From contig DAOUHR010000024.1 of NCBI GenBank assembly GCA_034428635.1, positions 1 to 14,012 of the forward strand: 14,012 nt of DNA, given 5' to 3'. The position numbers and the translations under genes are program-made. The notes beneath the pieces were generated by a model. It saw nothing but the letters and a program-made list of their open reading frames with translations, was not told where the DNA came from and searched no databases. Numbering within the stretch: the first letter of the stretch is position 1; each line of letters opens with the position of its first letter. The stretch is from Bin22 sp034428635 (GTDB lineage: Bacteria; Chloroflexota; Dehalococcoidia; Lucifugimonadales; UBA3495). This document shows positions 7,572 to 14,012 of the stretch, piece by piece.

Positions 7572-8405
7572 ATGGTTGAACGCGACATCAGTTCAATTGT
7601 TTCCAGCACCCGGGCCTACTATGACGGACCTGCCGACGAAATCTACCGCACCATCTGGGGCGACAACCTCCACTTGGGCGTACCCTGCAGCGACGAATGC
7701 ACCCATCCGGAAGCAATGGAGCATACCAATAAGATTATGGCCGACGCAGTGCGCCTGGGACCGGACACGCGGGTACTGGATTTGGGTTGTGGCTATGGTT
7801 CGACGGCCAGGTACCTGGCCGCGAACTTTGGTTGCCAGGTAACTGGCACCAACATTAGTGAGAAGGAATTGGACCTGGCTCGCGAGCGGGCCTCCGAGGC
7901 GGAACTGAACCACCTGTTGACCTTTGAATATGGAGACTTCCACAGCCTGGGGTACTCGGAGGCCTCCTACGACGTGGTCTGGAGCCAGGAGGCGTTCCTG
8001 CACGCGGCAGACAAGAACGCCGTACTGGCGGAATGTCGCCGTGTATTGAAGCCGCATGGCGCCCTTATCTTTACCGACATACTGGTGAGAAGGGACACGC
8101 CGGCCGGGGACCGGGAAAGGATTTATGACCGGGTGAAGTCGCCCGACATGTGGGACATGGACGATTACCGGTCAGCCCTGGTGCGGCTCGGTTTCCCCGT
8201 GAGCAGGGAGGAAGACTGGTCCCAGCACGTAGCCCGCTCCTATGGCTGGATACGGGACCGGCTCAGTGAAAATCGGGAAGCGCTCCTGCCGCGCATCGGG
8301 GCGGAGACCATTGACCGTACCCTGGAGGCCCTTTCCTTCTGGGTTAATTCGGCCAATGCTGGCTACATCGGCTGGGCGATGTTTGTGGCAAACAAACCGG
8401 CTTAG
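7572..8405 (+). CDS. Sarcosine/dimethylglycine N-methyltransferase (SDMT)
   Basis: This 277-residue cytosolic SAM-dependent enzyme is expected to methylate sarcosine to dimethylglycine and then to glycine betaine, the later steps of betaine synthesis from glycine. Diagnostic features are the N-terminal YYDGPADEIYRTIWGDNLHLG (21-36 region), the SAM motif VLDLGCGYG at 68-76, TGTNISEKELDLARERA after strand 2, DVVWSQEAFLHA at 134-145 and CRRVLKPHGALIFTD at 155-169. These match the halophile SDMT type rather than generic small-molecule methyltransferases. Length is typical. The ATG has AGAGGAG 9 nt upstream. The partner glycine/sarcosine methyltransferase starts 53 bp downstream on the same strand, which makes the assignment firmer. 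The pair is often called bsmA/bsmB in published work. A sterol- or phospholipid-type methyltransferase is the main alternative but fits less well. Confidence 0.87.
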   Translation: MVERDISSIVSSTRAYYDGPADEIYRTIWGDNLHLGVPCSDECTHPEAMEHTNKIMADAVRLGPDTRVLDLGCGYGSTARYLAANFGCQVTGTNISEKELDLARERASEAELNHLLTFEYGDFHSLGYSEASYDVVWSQEAFLHAADKNAVLAECRRVLKPHGALIFTDILVRRDTPAGDRERIYDRVKSPDMWDMDDYRSALVRLGFPVSREEDWSQHVARSYGWIRDRLSENREALLPRIGAETIDRTLEALSFWVNSANAGYIGWAMFVANKPA

Positions 8406-8444
8406 TTTTCCCGCGGCCGATGGCGGGACTCAACCTCGAAATCG

Positions 8445-8451
8445 AAGGGGA
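8445..8451 (+). promoter_or_regulatory. Shine-Dalgarno site selecting the GTG start of GSMT
   Basis: AAGGGGA lies 7 nt before GTG at 8459. The in-frame ATG at 8420 has no ribosome site, and its 13 extra residues are not family-like, so the GTG start is preferred. Confidence 0.55.
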
Positions 8452-8458
8452 ACCACAC

Positions 8459-9229
8459 GTGACTGAAGCCGATAAATTCCTGGTCCCCAGGAATCTATAC
8501 AAAGAGCAGTATTCACCAGAGTTCGCCGGGCGCTGGGACGAACTGATCGACTGGCGCCGCAGGGCGGAAGCAGAGAACAATTTTTTCCAGAATATACTGA
8601 AAGGACATGAAGTCGAATCTGTCCTGGACATCGCCTGCGGCACCGGATTCCACGCCGTTACCCTGAAGGCAGACGGCTTCGAGGTTACGGCCGCCGACGG
8701 CGCCCCAAACATGCTGGTCCAGACCAGGGAGAACGCCCTCCGCTTTGGCATCGACGACCTGCGTGTGGTGGAAGCCGAGTGGACCAGGCTCAGTGACTCC
8801 TTCGCGGGAGAGCGATTCGACGCTGTAATCTGCCTCGGAAATGCCTTTACCCACTTGTTTGATGAAGGTGACCGGATAAAGGCCCTCAGCGAAGTGTACC
8901 GGTTAATCAACAAGGACGGCATCGCCATCATCGATCAGCGAAACTACGACTCTATCCTGGACCAAGGCTTTTCCAGCAAGCACCAGTCCTACTACCTGGG
9001 CGAGAATGTTGACGTGAGACCGGAAGAGTTGAGCGAAGATCTCGTGAAGATGCGCTACGAGTACGATGACGGTGAAGTCCACTTCCTGACTATCTGCCCC
9101 ATACGCCAGGACTATGTGACCAACCTGCTCCTTGACGCAGGTTTCCGCAGCGTCAAGAGCTACGGTGACTTTGTCGAAGACTACGACCTCTATGAGCCTG
9201 ATTTTGTGATACAGGTCGCCAGAAAGTAG
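8459..9229 (+). CDS. Glycine/sarcosine N-methyltransferase (GSMT)
   Basis: This 256-residue cytosolic SAM-dependent enzyme is expected to methylate glycine to sarcosine and then dimethylglycine, feeding the SDMT encoded just upstream. The signature is strong: YSPEFAGRWDELIDWRRRAE near residue 18, SAM motif VLDIACGTGFHAVTL at 55-69, Asp80 (TAADGAPNML) for the ribose of SAM, CLGNAFTHLFDEGDR at 125-139, IIDQRNYDSILDQGFSSKH at 157-175, and a C-terminal YGDFVEDYDLYEPDF block. This order is characteristic of bacterial GSMTs of halophiles and cyanobacteria. The start is GTG at 8459. The gene order SDMT then GSMT with a 53-bp gap suggests one transcript. Betaine made here would accumulate as a compatible solute or serve as a methyl donor. 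Alternative functions are unlikely given the motif match. Confidence 0.9.
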   Translation: MTEADKFLVPRNLYKEQYSPEFAGRWDELIDWRRRAEAENNFFQNILKGHEVESVLDIACGTGFHAVTLKADGFEVTAADGAPNMLVQTRENALRFGIDDLRVVEAEWTRLSDSFAGERFDAVICLGNAFTHLFDEGDRIKALSEVYRLINKDGIAIIDQRNYDSILDQGFSSKHQSYYLGENVDVRPEELSEDLVKMRYEYDDGEVHFLTICPIRQDYVTNLLLDAGFRSVKSYGDFVEDYDLYEPDFVIQVARK

Positions 9230-9399
9230 GCCGGGCCCGGGCGAGGAGCCTTTCCCTGCCCCTTTGGGCTAATGATGATGAGACAACCGACCGGGTTAAG
9301 CCGCTCCCCGCGACTTTAGCCGGCAGACAGCTTAGCCGCCTTTTCCAGGCGATTTTGCCCGCCAGAGTGCGCCCGTGTTCGGCCCTTGATAGAAGGGTT
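9230..9399. other. Convergent end region after GSMT
   Basis: The region follows the GSMT stop and faces the broken beta-subunit gene. It begins with a palindrome CCGGGCCCGG (9232-9241), with no T-run. Minus-strand translation here no longer resembles a dioxygenase beta subunit, so the C-terminal part of that gene appears to be lost or beyond recognition. Confidence 0.4.
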
Positions 9400-9685
9400 G
9401 CGCCGAAGTAGAGGCTCGCAGGTGAAGCAGTTTGGGTCGGGCCGGATGCTGTGAGGCTGGTTATTCGCATCTGGAGGCATAGCTGTATATTGTCGCCGTC
9501 GATGAACACCAAGCCACGCCGAGGGGTCACTTTCGGGCAAATCGGTGGCGGGTACCACGTACCGGCCATCTTAGGTCAACAGGCTGCCCCATTTCGTCCA
9601 GGCGCCAGTCATCCGGTAGGGCTGCCTCCGTGAAAAGAAAATCCTCTGCCTGCTCTCTTAGGGTGGGCTCATGACTGACCGTCAT
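9400..9685 (-). pseudogene. Ring-hydroxylating dioxygenase beta subunit, broken remnant
   Basis: On the minus strand the ATG at 9685 overlaps the TGA of the alpha subunit (ATGA), the usual arrangement for alpha-beta oxygenase pairs. The first 32 codons read as a normal beta-subunit N-terminus (REQAEDFLFTEAALPDDWRL, then DE). An extra base after DE then shifts the frame. The shifted frame continues as WGSLLT, an in-frame TAA where the family has an acidic residue, and DGRYVVPATDLPESDPS. A second shift then leads to RGLVFIDGDNIQL and MRITSL in a third frame. Similarity fades after about 95 codons of the usual 160-180, so the C-terminal half is missing. At least three separate lesions rule out a single sequencing error as the whole cause. 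In an intact system this subunit would be the non-catalytic structural partner in an alpha3beta3 oxygenase. Confidence 0.8.
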
Positions 9686-11037
9686 TGGTCGCCTGGCCCG
9701 ACAGGGAGCCTGCCACCAGTCTCCGAAGCCACAGTATTTTCCGTCCCCGTGACCGGCCCGTCCTGTACGTTGGCCTTGCTGAACCCCTGCATTTGGGCCT
9801 GCCATTGCCGCCAGAACCCCCGCATCTGGAGCTCATCGGAAGTGCCTGGAGAGGGCTTGAGCATACCCCTGGAAATGTCGGACCACTCCATTTCAGTGGC
9901 ACGAAAACCAGCCTGACACGACTCCAGGGCCTCCACATCATCAGGCGTAGCGAAGCCGCCGGGCCCCAGGAAAGTCAGGAAGCTGTCGAGCCGGATGGCC
10001 AGCAAGGCATCAGATTCCTGCCTTGGGACCAGATGCCAGGCCGTAACGTCCATGCCGTCCGGGGCCAGGGGTTCAAAATACCGGATAGTGATGGCCACGA
10101 AGTCGTTGATAATCAGGTTGGGATAGATTAGCAGGTTTCGGGAAATATCAGCCATCTGGCTGGCGCGCTCTTCCCCGTACTTCTTCACCAGCCGCTGTCG
10201 GGCACCTTCAATCGGCTCCCTGGCCTCCTCACCGAACAGGGGATGCCAGTGGGCTATTGGACGGCCGTTCCGGGCTACATTCTCCGCGACACAATGGCCG
10301 TTGCCCAAGGCTCTTGCCCTGCCAGGCGGACGGGCAGCCAGCGTGTCACCGCTATCGTCCGTGCCCAGGCTGGCGACGTAGTCCAGGTAGGTACCGTGGG
10401 TCGGGATCAGGTGATATCCATCCAGGCTGTTTTCCGCCAGCAGCTTCCAATTGGCCTTGATGCCGTACCTGTTCGACCCGGGAATCACCCGCATCCCTTC
10501 CTCGGACTGGTCCACGATCAGGTCCAGGTACTCCCTGGCCCCTGCCAGGTAAGTAACCAGGTCTTCGACATTGGGATTGAAACACACGAAATAGAAGCCC
10601 CGGTAGCTCTCAACCCTGGGGGGCTGCTTCAGGCCCATCTCCTCCCGGTTAAACCATGGCCCGTAGGCATCTGCCCCGGGAACACCGATCAGTTCTCCGT
10701 CAGTATTGAAAGACCAGGCGTGGTAGAAGCATTGCAGGACTTCAGCATTCCCCATGTCGCGGCGGCAGATCAAGGCGCCTCGGTGGGGACAGGAATTGAG
10801 AAACACCCGTATCTCACCGTCCCGGCTGCGCACGAAGAAGATAGGCCGGCCGGCCACCGTTCGGCGACGGTAGTCGCCGGGGTTCTCCACCTCCGACTCA
10901 TGGCCCAGGTAGATCCAGCACCGGTTGAATATCCGTTCCTGTTCCCGTTGGAACAGTTCCATTGAAGTCATAGTCGACCGGTGGACCCTGAAAATCCCCC
11001 TTTGCCGGTCGTCGATGATCAGGTCTTTGATATTCAT
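9682..11037 (-). CDS. Rieske ring-hydroxylating oxygenase, alpha (catalytic) subunit
   Basis: This 451-residue cytosolic non-haem iron oxygenase should hydroxylate an aromatic or similar substrate using electrons from a separate reductase. The Rieske [2Fe-2S] site is intact: Cys83/His85 (CPHRG) and Cys103/His106 (CFYH), giving C-x-H-x17-C-x2-H. The catalytic iron site is also present: Asp206, His209 and His214 in ENSLDGYHLIPTH, corresponding to the bridging Asp and two His ligands of naphthalene dioxygenase, and a likely third ligand at Asp366/367 (TPDDVEALESCQAGF). Length is normal for benzoate/p-cumate/biphenyl-type alpha subunits. The ATG at 11037 has a modest AAAGG site upstream. Its beta-subunit partner, joined by an ATGA overlap, is a pseudogene, and no ferredoxin or reductase gene is in the window. 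Alpha-only oxygenases of other subgroups exist, but the overlap shows this one evolved with a beta subunit. Substrate cannot be named. Confidence 0.9.
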   Translation of the reverse strand: MNIKDLIIDDRQRGIFRVHRSTMTSMELFQREQERIFNRCWIYLGHESEVENPGDYRRRTVAGRPIFFVRSRDGEIRVFLNSCPHRGALICRRDMGNAEVLQCFYHAWSFNTDGELIGVPGADAYGPWFNREEMGLKQPPRVESYRGFYFVCFNPNVEDLVTYLAGAREYLDLIVDQSEEGMRVIPGSNRYGIKANWKLLAENSLDGYHLIPTHGTYLDYVASLGTDDSGDTLAARPPGRARALGNGHCVAENVARNGRPIAHWHPLFGEEAREPIEGARQRLVKKYGEERASQMADISRNLLIYPNLIINDFVAITIRYFEPLAPDGMDVTAWHLVPRQESDALLAIRLDSFLTFLGPGGFATPDDVEALESCQAGFRATEMEWSDISRGMLKPSPGTSDELQMRGFWRQWQAQMQGFSKANVQDGPVTGTENTVASETGGRLPVGPGDQ

Positions 11038-11285
11038 TGCCTTACCTTTAATGCCCAGTTACTCATAGAAACCGATGCCGGCGGAAGGTTCCTCTTCGGC
11101 TTCCTCAACAGTATTCCGGGTCATGCCAACTGCCCCCAAAAGGGGGGGCTCGCCAACTGTTCCACCCCACACATTCCCTTTGGTTGAAAGCATAAACCGT
11201 ACTCGCTATTTTCTCATAGTATCCAATGCTACAACTGCGGGTTGTTTTGGCAGGATAGATGGGCAGATGGCGATGACTGGTGTAG
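11038..11285. other. Upstream region of the oxygenase alpha gene
   Basis: About 250 bp separate the leftward oxygenase gene from the transposase remnant. It should contain the oxygenase promoter, but I could not identify a matched -35/-10 pair on the minus strand. No gene was recognised here. Confidence 0.35.
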
Positions 11286-11289
11286 GTGA

Positions 11290-12120
11290 TGGATGCGGCG
11301 TGCTTCGAGCGGGTCTACGACCACTTCCAGGATTTTGACGCCTTTTTGCGGCCTCCTTTGGACGTAACCATTGGCGGGAGCGAATCTGGAACTATCTTCG
11401 GGTCCTGCTGGGCCAGGCTGAGATTCGGCGGGGTTACCTATCGTAGGCGGTGTTGGGGGCTGGGACTGCTGGAGCGGGCCATGGAGCTAGGCCTCTCAGG
11501 ACCCAATGGGTAGCCGGATACGACGCGTTCGAGATGTCGCCGTCCTTCCGTGCAAGGCTGGCTGCCCTGGGGGATACACAACGTGCCGATCGTTCCGGGC
11601 CGCACTCCGGTGGGCCCTTGGAGCCTTCGTGGATCAGCCCGGACTATCCAGAGTTCGGGCGTCCAGCGAGTGCGGATTGCCAGCCGGCACAAGCCCGGCG
11701 AAGGGCTATGGGTCATCTTCCGTCAGAACCTGGATGGCAGCGAGCCCACCACCACTTGCCCAACCTCCCAGCGGATATTCCCATGGAGACCTGGCCTGTG
11801 CAGGTGGCTCCTGTTCGCGCATCGGAACGGAGTTGGAGACGGAAAAGGGCGACGCGGGCTTGGACGACTTCGAGACCCCGAGCTGGGCCGGCTGGCATCA
11901 ACACATCGCCACTTGCCTGCCGGACGGAGCCCTCCTGCTGGGTTTGTAGCAGGCATGGGAGAAAGAACGACCCCGATCGCCCGTCAGCAGGTATACCGGG
12001 TGGTGCGGGAGATGCTACCCAGAGAACGGTTAGGCCCGGATGATTCGCTGCTGTGGCTGGAGGATGCGCGACAACGCAACAAACGGGGGCTCCGCTCCCA
12101 CGAAAGACGCCGCTCAACCC
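11290..12120 (+). pseudogene. IS701-family-like transposase remnant
   Basis: Pieces of an IS701-type DDE transposase appear in order but in different frames. They are FERVYDHFQDFDAFLRPPL near 11305-11361; GWVAGYDAFEMSPSFRARLA at about 11508-11565; PLEPSWISPDYPEFGRP near 11618-11668; GLWVIFRQNLDGSE near 11705-11742; IGTELETEKGDAGLDDFETP with SWAGWHQHIA at about 11820-11910; and VYRVVREMLPRERLGPDD followed by DARQRNKRGLRSHERRR near 11990-12112. The block carrying the first catalytic Asp, expected between the first two pieces, is absent, so the middle is deleted as well as frameshifted. No complete protein can be made. Terminal inverted repeats were not found. Family assignment rests on motif recall without an alignment. 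Confidence 0.7.
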
Positions 12121-12202
12121 ACCATGAAGTCAGGATGGAATTGCAACCTGGGACTCGCAGGAATAGTGATAATAGAGGGCATTTCAAGATTCCTTTTCCC
12201 CC

Positions 12203-12234
12203 GCGCAGTAATGAAGGGGAGTTCCCCTCTGCGC
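12203..12234. repeat. Nested hairpin
   Basis: Outer arms GCGCAG and CTGCGC enclose inner arms AGGGGA and TCCCCT around a GT centre, with six unpaired bases (TAATGA) on the left side only. It lies about 85 bp after the last IS701-like coding trace. It could be an IS end structure or an old terminator. No T-run follows on the plus strand, whereas T-rich sequence lies just before it. Confidence 0.4.
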
Positions 12235-12313
12235 CAGCCTTTCCGTCTATTGCCCAAGGTTCGCACCCGCAGGTTGCCACGTGAATCTGCCTTCTTGTTG
12301 AGAGTTTCCTACG

Positions 12314-12375
12314 TTTGAAGGCACCCCCTCCCGGAAGGACTAGGACAGTGGCATTGCAAAGGGTGCGCCTTCAAA
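12314..12375. repeat. Imperfect inverted repeat
   Basis: TTTGAAGGC-ACC (12314-12325) pairs with GGGTGCGCCTTCAAA (12361-12375), with a small bulge and about 35 bases between the arms. The spacing is too long for a terminator. It may be the trace of a small mobile element or an IS end. Confidence 0.4.
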
Positions 12376-12820
12376 AGATGCTCCCTCACCCCCCGATGCA
12401 AGCCAGTCTAAGTAGTCTCTGTCCGTGAAGTCCAGCATGCTGTGGCTTGAGGAGCCTGCTTCTCTTGACGGCCACGTACCAGCCGATGGTTGTACTGGAC
12501 GGGATGATGTGAAGCACTGAAATGATGGTTTGGGGATATATGGTAGATTAACAATTGGAAGATCCGGAGCCCAGGAGAACAGATGGGTGAGTGGGAGGGG
12601 AAGAGATGGCGAAGAGATACCGGGTAAGTCTGAGGGGGGAAGAACGGGAAGGACTGAGGGGATTGGTAAGCAGGGGGCGGGCCGCTGCTTACCAGCAGAC
12701 CCACGCTTGAATTCTGCTGTTGAGTGATGAGAACCGGGCCGAAGGTCCGATGATGGACCGGGAGATAGCCCGGGTACTACAAGTGGGTACCGCCACGGTG
12801 GAACGGGTACGGCGTCGGTG

Positions 12821-12846
12821 TGTGGAAGAGGGGTGTGGAAGAGGGG
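12821..12846 (+). repeat. 13-bp tandem repeat at a frameshift
   Basis: Two exact copies of TGTGGAAGAGGGG lie end to end within the IS630-like gene, where the frame changes between CVEEG and VEAALGRR. Removing one copy alone does not restore the frame; one further base must also go. Confidence 0.75.
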
Positions 12847-13190
12847 TGTGGAGGCAGCCCTGGGTCGGCGCCAGCAGTTGCAGCGACGCCCGAAGAAACT
12901 GGATGGGTCTGGGGAGGCCCATCTGATTGCGCTGGCCTGCTCGACGCCCCCGGAGGGACGGGTCAGTTGGACCCTGCAACTGCTGGCTGCTGGCTTGGTG
13001 GCCTGGTGGAGCGGGAGATAGTAGAGAGCATCAGCGCGGATACAGTGGGCAGGACCTTGAAAAAAACCAACTCAGACCCTGGCTGAAGGAGTGCTGGTGC
13101 ATCCCGCCCAAGGGTAACGCCCAGTTCGTGTGCGCCATGGAGAACGTGCTGGAGGTGTATCACCGGGACTACGAAGAAGGGGAGGTGCTG

Positions 13191-13250
13191 GTGTGCCTGG
13201 ACAAGACCAGCAAGCAACTGGTGTGCCTGGACAAGACCAGCAAGCAACTG
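13191..13250 (+). repeat. 30-bp tandem duplication over the catalytic Asp motif
   Basis: Two identical 30-bp units (13191-13220 and 13221-13250) each encode VCLDKTSKQL. The duplication keeps the frame and doubles the segment that holds the first catalytic Asp of the IS630-type transposase. Confidence 0.95.
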
Positions 13251-13870
13251 GTGGGGGAGACTCGCCACCCCCAGCCAACGAGACCCGGCTCTCCCATGAC
13301 CTGCGACTACGAGTACCAACGCAACGGGGTGAGCAACCTGTTCATGCTGTTCGCGCCCCTGGAGGGATGGCGCCGGGTGGAAGTCACCCAGCGGCACACC
13401 AGGAAGGACTGGGCGGAGGTGGTACGCAAACTGGTGGACCAGGACTTTCCCCATAAGGAACGGATAATGCTGGTGATGGACAACCTCAACACTCACCACC
13501 TGTCGTCCCTGTACGAGGCTTTCGAGCCGGAGGAAGCGCTGCCCATTGCCCAGCGCCTGGAGATTCACCACACGCCGAAGCACGGCAGTTGGCTGAATAT
13601 AGCCTGCCCCAGCGGAGGCCGGGGGCGGAGATAGAGCTGGGAGTACTGTCCGGACAGTGCCCGGACCCGAGGATTCCCAATCAGGAAACCCTGGCGCGGA
13701 AGACGAAAGCATGGCAGCAGCCGCGCAACCAGGAGGGCATCCGGGTGAACTGGCGATTCAACACCCAAGACGCACGCATCAAGCTCAAGTCCCTTTACCC
13801 ATCAGTTATATGGCGAACCACTACTAGTACTGGGTCAAGCTTGGTTATCAAGGGTACCGATAGGGGTTGA

Positions 13871-13918
13871 CTGACAGTGGTAATCTTTGAGCAATTAAGG
13901 TTGGTGTGAGGTGGCGGT
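13871..13918. other. Junction between two IS630-type transposases
   Basis: These 48 bp lie between the broken copy and the start of the next. A GAGGTGG stretch just before GTG 13919 could be its ribosome site. Terminal inverted repeats or TA target duplications were not identified. Confidence 0.3.
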
Positions 13919-14012
13919 GTGGTCAGAGAGAAATTTACGGTCCGGCTGACGCCGGAGGAACGGGACCAGTTGGAGCATATGATCCGGGCAGGGAAGAGTT
14001 CTGCCAGGGTCA
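13919..14012 (+). CDS. Second IS630-type transposase, N-terminus only (cut by window edge)
   Basis: From GTG 13919 the frame reads VVREKFTVRLTPEERDQLEH and then MIRAGKSSARV up to the window end, 31 codons. This matches the start of IS630-type transposases, where a K-x-x-V-x-L-T-x-E-E-R pattern is followed by a Gly-Lys-Ser-Ser/Ala-Ala-Arg segment. It differs clearly from the first copy (MAKRYRVSLRGEEREGLRGL), so it is a separate element and not a recent duplication. Whether it is intact cannot be seen. The GTG choice is tentative, since the upstream sequence is short and ambiguous. Confidence 0.6.
   Translation, partial: MVREKFTVRLTPEERDQLEHMIRAGKSSARV

Larger units (their letters stand above)
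12121..12605. other. Non-coding stretch between two IS remnants
   Basis: No gene was recognised in these 485 bp. The stretch holds a nested hairpin (12203-12234), a longer inverted repeat (12314-12375) and a palindrome CAGCATGCTG (12433-12442). It probably combines the right end of the IS701-like remnant with the left end of the IS630-like one, but the boundaries cannot be set from sequence alone. Confidence 0.4.
12606..13870 (+). pseudogene. IS630-family transposase, multiply broken
   Basis: The full length of an IS630-type DDE transposase can be followed from ATG 12606 (GGAGGGG upstream) to about 13800. It opens with MAKRYRVSLRGEEREGLRGL and meets TGA at 12708 where relatives have Arg. It continues as the helix-turn-helix MMDREIARVLQVGTATVERV, then changes frame at a 13-bp tandem repeat (12821-12846). 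PKKLDGSGEAHLIALACSTP follows, then another shift near 13000, REIVESISADTVGRTLKK, and a shift at an A7 tract (13060-13066). PWLKECWCIPPKGNAQFVCA leads to the first catalytic Asp in CLDKTSKQLV, which is duplicated, and the second Asp in VMDNLNTHH (13479). A 23-bp insertion (13604-13626) then separates WLNIA from the catalytic Glu in EIELGVL, and the rest runs to RIKLKSLYPS. Several independent lesions make it a dead copy. Confidence 0.85.

Noticed and set aside
8420..8458. ATG 8420 as the GSMT start
   Set aside because: No ribosome site precedes it; GTG 8459 has AAGGGGA at 7 nt and gives a family-like N-terminus.
10243..10965. 240-codon plus-strand frame
   Set aside because: It is antisense to the Rieske alpha subunit, whose cofactor motifs are all present.
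11550..12284. 244-codon frame as an intact gene
   Set aside because: Only parts of it match an IS701-like transposase. Other parts of that match lie in different frames, so it is a fragment of a pseudogene.
12963..13712. 249-codon minus-strand frame
   Set aside because: It is the antisense shadow of the IS630 transposase pseudogene and has no recognisable domain.

Overview
This 14-kb window is GC-rich bacterial DNA with well-spaced genes, mostly strong AGGAG-type ribosome sites, and a decayed insertion-sequence zone at the right end. The mix of genes (M20 and hydantoinase-type amidohydrolases, a ring-hydroxylating oxygenase, betaine methyltransferases, IS630 and IS701 relatives) would suit an environmental heterotroph, for example a Chloroflexota/SAR202-like lineage. 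That lineage is only an impression: no rRNA or other phylogenetic marker is present.

Left part (about 200-3440): two divergent transcription units share a 253-bp intergenic region. Leftward runs an M20-family amidohydrolase followed by a small cysteine-rich protein with two CxxCxxC motifs. Rightward runs a hydantoinase/dihydropyrimidinase-family enzyme. Together they suggest hydrolysis of cyclic amides and acyl-amino compounds. A 624-bp gap without a recognisable gene follows, then a protein made almost entirely of TPR repeats (4065-5063).

Middle part (5437-9229): a leftward SelA-fold PLP enzyme is divergent from a rightward YbaK/ProX-like aminoacyl-tRNA editing-domain protein. Next come two adjacent SAM methyltransferases, sarcosine/dimethylglycine N-methyltransferase and glycine/sarcosine N-methyltransferase. 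Together these convert glycine to the osmolyte glycine betaine by three methylations.

Right part (9400-14012): an intact Rieske ring-hydroxylating oxygenase alpha subunit is read leftward. It is joined by an ATGA overlap to a broken and truncated beta-subunit gene, so the alpha subunit is orphaned. Beyond it lie a fragmentary IS701-like transposase (about 11290-12120), a stretch holding only inverted repeats, an IS630-family transposase pseudogene with at least five separate lesions (12606-13870), and the first 31 codons of a second IS630-type transposase cut by the window edge. No tRNA, rRNA, CRISPR array or phage module was seen.

The most notable points are the step-by-step readable decay of the beta subunit, the twin-CxxCxxC small protein, the betaine cassette, and the lesions that fall on catalytic motifs of the IS630 transposase. 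I did not find a convincing new multi-gene system.
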